From the NCBI GenBank assembly GCA_029876055.1, contig CM056878.1, forward strand, positions 930,001-994,000: a DNA stretch of 64,000 nucleotides, in the 5' to 3' direction. The notes beneath the pieces were generated by a model that saw only the letters and a list, made by a program, of their open reading frames with translations, made no database searches and was not told where the DNA came from. This stretch comes from Madurella fahalii. Taxonomy: Eukaryota > Ascomycota > Sordariomycetes > Sordariales. Within the stretch, counting starts at the first letter, position 1; each line of letters begins with the position of its first letter. Below, one piece after another: positions 57,555-64,000 of this stretch. The position numbers were made by a program, and so were the translations under genes.

Positions 57555-59304
57555 TTTGGCGACTGTTTTTGAGGTCTGGGCGGAGATGGTAAAAACTGGT
57601 CGTTCGTGATGGCGGAAGTCGTGGTTTTCGGCGTGGGACAAGCCGCAGTCGCAATTGAAGACTCGAAATTCCTGGAGTGGAGGGGGGTCTTGGCGATCCT
57701 GGCTATCAATTAGGGCTGCGGCCCTGACTGCGTTTATCGGTAGTATAACCCTAACCCGAGCTGCTATTGATCCTAAATCCGGTATTGTACCCTTGTAACC
57801 CCACACATCCACTTGCGCGTCTTCATGACGCCGCACCAGAGTCACGCTTGTCTTACTGCGGGTGCCCATAAGATACGAGTAGTAATACTTGATGGGTTCG
57901 TTTGTTCTCGACAATGTGCTTTCGGGCGCAGGGACGGGTTGTGGCGGCGGCCATTTAGAAAGTCCTGTTTCGTGGCTTTGAAACAGCCGAGAAGCTCGGA
58001 ATACAGGCCCTTTGTCGCCCATGGCGGCCAAATGCCTGGCCCGTCTTATTGACAAAAATGTAGTAACTATGGCTTGCAGCACTCACAGCATCGCCGGATC
58101 TTGTCGATATGGGGTCTGACTGGTGTCTCGGAGAATGGAGAACGGTTGGACGCCTTCGACTCTCTCAGGTCTGACATTCGGTCACTGTCTCAGCCCTATC
58201 GAGTTGTTAGTCTTTATCGAATAACCAATGCAGTTCGCCACTGAAGAAACGCATCTTGATCTACCTGGCGCATTTGCAAAAGTCGATGTTCCCTTATTTC
58301 GTTCTTGACAAGCCGCAGACGATGCCTACATGGATGGCATTGGTTATGGATCCAGGTTTATGGGTGAGCGCGGGAGATTGTCATGATCTTCAGATCGCTG
58401 CTCGGATTATTCCCGTGTTCGTTAGAAGCGGGTACGAGTAGGGTCCAAGCGAACCCAAGTAACCCCTGTTTCCAAACTTCCAATATGAGACGACTACCCC
58501 ATATCGCCCATTCTGTGCCGCCCGAATGTTGGTGTATGCAAGCCCATTGCCCCAGTCTTGGCATCCCCTGTGACAGGTACCGTTTCACCATCCCAGCTGC
58601 AATCTCTAGGAACACAGCTATCATCCACCAGAGTGCGGGCTGGCGCTGATTAAGGTCGGATGCCCGAGATGTGCCGCAGGGATACTGGCCCTCCATTTCT
58701 GGCCAAACAAACGCCCCTCTTTGCAACACACGGTGGTAACCAGTAAGCTGCTCAGCGCAACCCCCATACAACCACCTTTCCCGCGCGCCTTTTCCGAGGT
58801 GCCACCCGAGCTGGCTGCCCCTGTGCTGCCTGTCATCTACGACGGTATCTCTGAAGCGTCAAATGATTGACTCCTCAAGCGCCCTCCAGGGCTCGTTGCC
58901 GTCATTGCCGGCCCAGCGGCTCGGCCGTACAACTTTCGGCACGAAACGGCCGTGCAAGTGAGTCTGCACGTCAGAGGATACCATGAAACTCTGCTGAGGA
59001 GCTAGGGACTCACACCCCAATCCCAGTGTGGGAGGTATACATACCAACCCTGCCGGCGCCTATACTACCTCGGAAGATGAAGCTATCATCAGGGGATAAG
59101 TAGTCCCGCACGGCCACCCGCTTCCTCGTGTTTCCTCACCAGTCTTTCCTTGAAGTCGTTCCTCCTAATGTGCTATCACAGATAGCACTATTCCTTCATT
59201 CCCTTCGATTCTTTGACCTGCCTGCTGGGCAGGCATCCATTCTCTTGGCCTTTTGAGTAGCGCCTCGGTTCATTCGCTTTGCTCCCCGTTGGCGTGTATA
59301 CATC
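57555..59304. other. Intergenic region, no gene seen
   Basis: About 1.75 kb of divergent promoter space between RPS19 (-) and the secreted beta-trefoil-like gene (+). An ORF on - (57,495-58,082) overlaps RPS19 exon 1 in another frame and is regarded as a shadow. Others have no recognisable motif. Just before the + gene, 59,150-59,300 is C/T-rich, as usual for leaders. Confidence 0.5.
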
Positions 59305-60939
59305 ATGGTTTTTACGCTCTCTTCCCTGCTTGCCTTGGTAGCTGCCGCAGCCACCGCAGCCGCCAACCCCGTCAGTCATCGCGCCGTCGATTCTCTTAAT
59401 GAAGAAGCTACTGCAGAGGCCCATCAGCGTGATAACGGAGCCACCCGCGCGTTCTCCAATGTCCAGATTAGGGTGTGTGTTGTGCGACAAGAAACGGAGA
59501 CTTTGTCACGGCTGACGCTTATTTCAGACATCAGACGGGAGGTGTCTTTTCGTTGACAAGCTCTCGGGCGATTTCCGCGCCAACCTGACCCCGGTCCAGG
59601 TTGCCGAATGTGGTTCGACCGACGGACAAGGCTGGGACATTATCACAGCGGGTCGACATATCGAAGGCGACAATGCCATGCTTATCGTCAGCACGTTGAC
59701 CCAGGCCTGCCTCAACTTTGATTCACGCCGACCGCCAGGAAACCAAATTGTGCTCTTCTCGTGCGGCGGGCGGGCTGACGGAGGTGCGTGACCTCCTGCC
59801 ATGACGCTTGGCCTCTCCATGCTGACATCGCTTTTTCTAGACGGAGATGTGACCAACTCACAGCTCTTTGCCTTCGACGGTGGCGTTGGCCCTCTCTCTC
59901 TTCAACCACGGAACCAAGACGGATCTTGCCTCGTCGTAAAGGGCAATGCTGTCGATGTTGCTAACTGCAACGATCGGGATGACAACCAGTCTTTCACTTT
60001 TGGCGGTGCTGCCGCTGGTGGCGGTGGCAACGGCGGTAGGCGCAAGGGCAACAGGAAGGGCAAGGGCAATGGTAATGGCGACAATGGTGGGAGGTCGACA
60101 ACGAGCTGCTCTAAGAGCACCCGGACGGTAACTATTACTCCGTCCTCAACCGAGGAGCGTGACCCGCCGGTCCAGACTTCCTTTACTTCAACCTCGACTA
60201 CGGAAGCCCTGACGACCACATCCGTACCGGAGACTAGCGCCGGAGGCATCCTCACGGTGAATCCTACCGACCCCGTACCGGTGTCGCGGGCCGGCGGGAC
60301 TCTGCAGCCCACGGCTGCCGCCGAGGCGCACCAACGTGATGAGACTGCTACACGAGCGTTCAGCGGCGTCTCCATCCGTGCTCCCAATGGGCAGTGTCTC
60401 TTCGTTGACCCGACGGCGGGTGACTTCCGCCAGAACCTGATTCCGGTCTCGCTGGTGGACTGCACAGGTGCTCCCAACGAGAAGTGGGACCTCATCACCG
60501 AGGGCAAACACAACCAGCCGAGCCGCAACCGGGACCCTGCTGCACTAATTGTTAGCGCATTGGTAAGTTGCTGATAAGGGCCGAGTTCCGCAGTGATCTT
60601 GCCCGCTAACCAGGCTGTTTGATGTTTGCAGACACAGGGCTGCCTCAGCTTTGATGGCAGGCGACAAGCCGGTGATACCGTCACCCTATTCTCATGCGGC
60701 GGCCGCGCCGACGGTGGTGGGTGCCTCTTTCAAACCTCATCTGTTCCGTTGCCTCTCTCTGACCCTTTATAGACGGCGGAACCGACGGCAACCAGCTCTT
60801 CCCTTTTATCGGACAAACGAGCTTCGCATTTGCGCCGCAGAACGAGAGAAACAGGATCTGCATTCTTCCAGGGGACGACAGGCTCGAATCGGGCCCCTGC
60901 CCTGATGATGGCTCTCAACTATTTTCCATCTTTGAATGA
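59305..60939 (+). CDS. Secreted protein with two ricin-B-lectin-like (beta-trefoil) modules
   Basis: Five exons: 59,305-59,472, 59,528-59,783, 59,841-60,562, 60,632-60,716 and 60,773-60,939, giving 465 residues. The signal peptide is VFTLSSLLALVAAAATAAA. Two homologous modules follow, each starting EAHQRD...TRAFS and continuing with CLFVD, SGDFR or AGDFR, a tryptophan-containing WD(I/L)IT, QACLNFD or QGCLSFD, and LFSCGGRADG. The CLxVD and C-L-x-F-D spacing recalls QxW beta-trefoil sugar-binding domains, though a strict QxW triad is not seen. Between the modules is a Gly/Lys-rich then Ser/Thr-rich linker (about 225-310) that is probably O-glycosylated. Carbohydrate binding at the cell surface is likely. 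No catalytic domain is fused, and nothing indicates a toxin. Confidence 0.78.
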
Positions 60940-61451
60940 GTGGGAGATTGGTGTTCGGAGCTCGTCTGTCCCTGTTTTGGGCCCTGCCGATCTTGGATCA
61001 GGGTTGAGGTTTTGGGAAGCTCTAGGGCGCCACCTCCGATTGGCTTATAATTCTCTTCGTTTCTCTGGCATCTCCTGTATTATACCCAACCTTTTATCTT
61101 TTCATCATGAAATCTTGTGGAAGGCTGCAAAGCTGCTATTCGTATCGAAATATCACTCTCAATCCGGCTCTTCGTTTTCTTCTCTTTTTGTCCTTTTGGT
61201 GAAAGCCACAGACAAGGTATGGCCTGGATGATCGGTTGCGTGGGGTGAGCGCCCCGCGTTGATTCGTCAGCAAGCCAGGGACAGCCGGCCCCGGGCCACG
61301 GAGGGCTGACATCATGCCGAAATTTTGCTCCCGCAAAAAGACGCTCGGCGAGCCGATCCCACCATCCGTTCTTCTCGGCCAACGGCGAGATTCCCCGGGC
61401 AAGACCTGAACGCTACGCACAAACTCTACCTCTCGCAACTGCACAGGCGGC
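60940..61451. other. Intergenic region, no gene seen
   Basis: About 510 bp between two + genes. A T/C-rich stretch at 61,160-61,200 is the only notable composition feature. Confidence 0.5.
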
Positions 61452-62320
61452 ATGCCGCAACTACGCTGTCCCAACGCGCCAACACCAGCCAGCCTCTTCG
61501 TCCAGCTCAGCATGCGCCGTTTAGCGATAACCCCGTCAGGGCTTCCCATCCTCGATCTCCTCCTGCCACAAGGGTCGCGAATCACCAGCAGGCCCTCGAT
61601 CCGCGCGCACCGCGCCGTTTCAACCGCGACAAAAACGTTTTCCGCAGCCCAGAGCCGCACCCCATGGAGAACCGCGCGCAGCCCTCCGACGCCCCTTGCC
61701 GCCCCTCCCTTCCGCACATTCACCATCTCCCCCGCCAACCGCGCAACTCACGCCCTCCTCAACCCACAACTCGACGAGGACGGCAAGGAAATGGTTCTCG
61801 AGATAACCCCGCGCGCAGCAAAGGTAGGCCCCCCCTCGTTTTCCACCGTCAACTTCCCAGCTGACCCCGAGAACTGTTGTGATAGCGCCTCTCGGAGATC
61901 ATGACCAAAGACTCCAACCCGCACCTCGCGCTCCGCATCCAAGTCGAGTCGGGCGGCTGCCACGGCTTCCAGTACCTGATGAAGCTCGTCACGCTCCCGG
62001 CGTCGCTGCCCACCAAGGGCTCGCCAGCGGATGAACATCGACAACTCAAAGAAGAACAAGGCGATGGCGAGGAGGAGGCGGCAGCGGTGGAGGAGATCCG
62101 CGAGGACGACACGATATTCACATATTCGCCCGACGGGACGCCCGGTTCGCCAGATCTGGCTGCGCCCAAGATCATACTCGACCTGCCCTCGCTGGAGTTG
62201 TTGAAGGGGAGCAAGGTCGACTTCACAATGGAGCTGATTGGCTCGCAATTCAAGATTGTAGACAATCCCCTGGCCACAAGTAGTTGTGGATGCGGCACGA
62301 GTTTCGATATCAAGATATGA
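61452..62320 (+). CDS. ISA2: Mitochondrial iron-sulfur cluster assembly protein Isa2 (A-type)
   Basis: Isa2, together with Isa1 and Iba57, makes [4Fe-4S] clusters in the mitochondrial matrix. Exons are 61,452-61,823 and 61,886-62,320, joined by a 62-nt intron, giving 268 residues. An ATG at 61,512 (MRRLAITPSG) would give 248 and an equally good targeting sequence. The N-terminal 100 residues are Arg/Ser/Ala-rich and poor in acids, as expected for mitochondrial import. The A-type fold has all three cysteines: SGGCHGFQY and, near the end, SSCGCGTSFDIK. An acidic insert (DEHRQLKEEQGDGEEEAA) follows the first cysteine block and is common in filamentous fungi. The product ends at the usual position after the CGCG motif. 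Confidence 0.92.
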
Positions 62321-62657
62321 TACCTTGTATTTATTCCCACTTAGACTTAAGTAGATGAGGCGTCAATCCGCTTGTACAGTTACTGGAGACATAGACCTCA
62401 AAACGACAAGGCAAAAACACAGGCACAAATACACCAATCGTGCTGAGCAAATGTGTAGCATTGGGCCGCACCCTGGCCAATAGGGAGCAGACTAGATCAC
62501 AAAGTTCCAAGGGTGAATCAGATGTGGTGCGCAAGAACGACATCGTGTTTGAATTCATTCCCCGTGAGCCACACCGGCTTTCTCATTTAACGCCAAGCAC
62601 CCATGCAATTGCCCCTGACCGAGAGATAAAAACCGCAAAACCACCAAAGCCACCTTT
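62321..62657. other. Short intergenic region between converging genes
   Basis: About 340 bp between the ends of ISA2 (+) and RPL7 (-). It should hold both polyadenylation regions. Nothing else recognised. Confidence 0.5.
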
Positions 62658-63719
62658 TTAGTTCATCTGCCTGATCAGGGCATTAATGTGCTCCTCCCGG
62701 TTGCCAGTATCACCACCCTCGATGAAGTGCTTGAACTTGCGGGTGCGGAAGCCGCCAGTGGGGTTGCTGAGCTTGAAGGGCCACAGGAAGTTGGAAGCCT
62801 GCTTGAAGTTGGGGCCAACGGTGTAAATCTCGTGGATGAGATCCTCCATGCAGAGGATACCGAACTTGCCAAGGTTCTCCTCGATGATGGCATTGTCCGT
62901 AAGGGCGATGCGCTGGCCGTTGACCTTGCCATAGCCGCGCTTGTAGATGAGCTCCTTCACACTCTTCAGGTTGGGGTAGCCATAGGCAACCCACGGCTCG
63001 ACGACCTTGATCATCTCGGCGGTCGCCTTGGTGACGCGGATGAAGACACCGTTGTTGATCTGGAGCAGACGGAGGAGCTGAAGGATCTTGCGGGGCTTGG
63101 GAGCTATTTTGTTGATACTGAGAGCTGTTAGTTACCAGATTTGATGCGGAAAATGTAGTAAGCCGACTTACCCCTTGATGCGGACGACGAAGATCAGCTT
63201 GGCCTCGGCGGGGATGTAGAAGGAGCCCTCCTGCTTGGCGACACGGGCAAGACGGATCTTCTCGCGCTCAGCATCACGGTACTCCTTGACGTACTTCTCA
63301 GCACGCTTAAAGATGACGCCGCGCTTCTCCTTGTTGGCCTACACAGAATATGTCAGCAATGTTGTCGACATTTCGCACTCTTGAGTTTCTGGATATTTTC
63401 TCCAATGGTTCGATCAGACCCGAAAGATGGTATAAGTTTAGCAACAGCATTGACGTGGGTCTAGTCGCTAGGTGTGTTGTGCATCATATCGCCTCGGGGA
63501 GTTACATGGAAAAGGGCAAACCGACCTGCTTCTTCTTCTCCTGCTCGGCAGCGTGCTCGGCGCGGGCCTTCTCCTGCGACTTGCGCTTCTTCAGGAGGGT
63601 CTCAGGGACCAGAACATCGTTCTGGGTCGGCACGGACCTAGTCAGTCAGATTAGTACGTAGTCCGACATACCGCAGTATGTGGTAGAGCGCCGGTGGAGA
63701 ATTGCTGCTCGTGCGACAT
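62658..63719 (-). CDS. RPL7: 60S ribosomal protein L7 (uL30)
   Basis: Structural protein of the large ribosomal subunit. Exons: 63,672-63,719 (48 nt), 63,526-63,621, 63,172-63,338 and 62,658-63,117, giving 256 residues. Landmarks are NDVLVPETLLKKRKSQEKAR, RAEKYVKEYRDAEREKIRLA, FVVRIKGINKIAPKPRKILQ, LRLLQINNGVFIRVTKAT, AYGYPNLKSVKELIYKRGYG and the C-terminal FKHFIEGGDTGNREEHINAL. The second exon could start at one of two AG sites. Only the later one (CGACCCAG at 63,622-63,629) keeps the frame with the first exon, so it was chosen; the N-terminal 16 residues are therefore the least certain part. The gene is close to the right edge but complete. Confidence 0.92.
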
Positions 63720-64000
63720 TCTCTCGTGGCTGACTCGATTGTTCAACGTTGATCGATGCGAGGCGCTACAGCCGAACGTCCCCCTGTGGGCGACGATGAA
63801 CGGCGAAGCAGGCTCACATCTCTCAACACCTTAGACAGAGTCCAAGAAGCTATGCCAGCATTGGCCGCCTGAGGTTCCTTGTCAGGGCACGGAAACCCAG
63901 TCCAGGCAATTGACCACTGCTGCAATGGATTTAAGGGAGAAGGCAGAACCTTCAGCCCCAACACCCCGCGAGACATCTCTCAGTCTGCAAGCCGGTCCGG
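63720..64000. other. Upstream region of RPL7 to window end
   Basis: This stretch should contain the RPL7 promoter. No further gene could be recognised before the window ends. Confidence 0.5.

Noticed and set aside
57495..58082. 195-codon - ORF overlapping RPS19 exon 1
   Set aside because: It reads through the RPS19 start and intron in a different frame and shows no known motif.
59305..60939. Possible secreted toxin because of ricin-B-like modules
   Set aside because: Only binding-type modules and a linker are visible; no catalytic or pore-forming domain is present.
1..64000. CRISPR arrays or bacterial-type operons
   Set aside because: Intron-rich eukaryotic genes throughout; no regularly spaced short repeats with unique spacers were seen.

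Overview
This window comes from a filamentous ascomycete, most likely a Sordariomycete of the Sordariales type. The evidence is the small GT-AG introns (about 45-100 nt, branch sites such as CTAAC/CTGAC), the fungal gene set (scytalone dehydratase, MDM10, CorA/ALR-type and ZIP transporters, NACHT-type NLR relic), and a sharp split between an AT-rich transposon block and a GC-rich gene block. In the AT-rich block nearly every stop codon inside a transposon ORF is a TAA or TAG that could come from CAA or CAG. This is the pattern left by repeat-induced point mutation (RIP).

Positions 1 to about 22,000 are a nested transposon graveyard. Two chromodomain-type Ty3/gypsy LTR retrotransposons lie tail to tail. 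Element A is on + (about 2,960-11,051, no recognisable 5' LTR). Element B is on - (12,025-21,998, both LTRs, 5-bp target duplication AACGA). Pogo/Fot1-like DNA transposons are inserted in A (4,545-6,403) and in B's 5' LTR (19,739-21,822). Further pogo relics lie at 1-1,675 and 1,690-2,470. Solo-LTR-like insertions sit at 2,592-2,963, 13,998-14,377, 14,875-15,149 and 20,754-20,969, and a GC-rich hairpin insert at about 17,424-17,556. Because A and B are copies of each other, several insertion sites can be checked against an uninterrupted copy in the same window. Element B itself split a NACHT-domain NLR gene, whose halves remain at about 11,825-12,024 and 22,004-23,194.

The most unusual signal is in the 3' regions of A and B, between the chromodomain and the 3' LTR. 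Both carry, antisense to gag-pol, an aligned reading frame of about 147 codons with a conserved 46-nt intron, an in-frame 3-bp size difference, and only RIP-type stops. It looks like a spliced gene carried antisense inside the retrotransposon.

From about 24 kb rightward is an ordinary GC-rich gene region. In order: a low-complexity repeat protein (-), FAD synthase (+), a secreted nucleoside hydrolase (+), a secreted CBM52-like protein (-), an aldehyde dehydrogenase (-), a CorA-like transporter (-), a SNF2-RING ATPase (+), a DUF2293 protein (+), scytalone dehydratase (+), MDM10 (+), a ZIP zinc transporter (+), an ankyrin protein (-), ribosomal protein S19 (-), a secreted protein with two beta-trefoil-like modules (+), ISA2 (+) and ribosomal protein L7 (-). 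These are mostly unrelated housekeeping genes and no biosynthetic cluster is evident. Exon models were built by eye. Each multi-exon model sums to a multiple of three and joins conserved motifs in frame.
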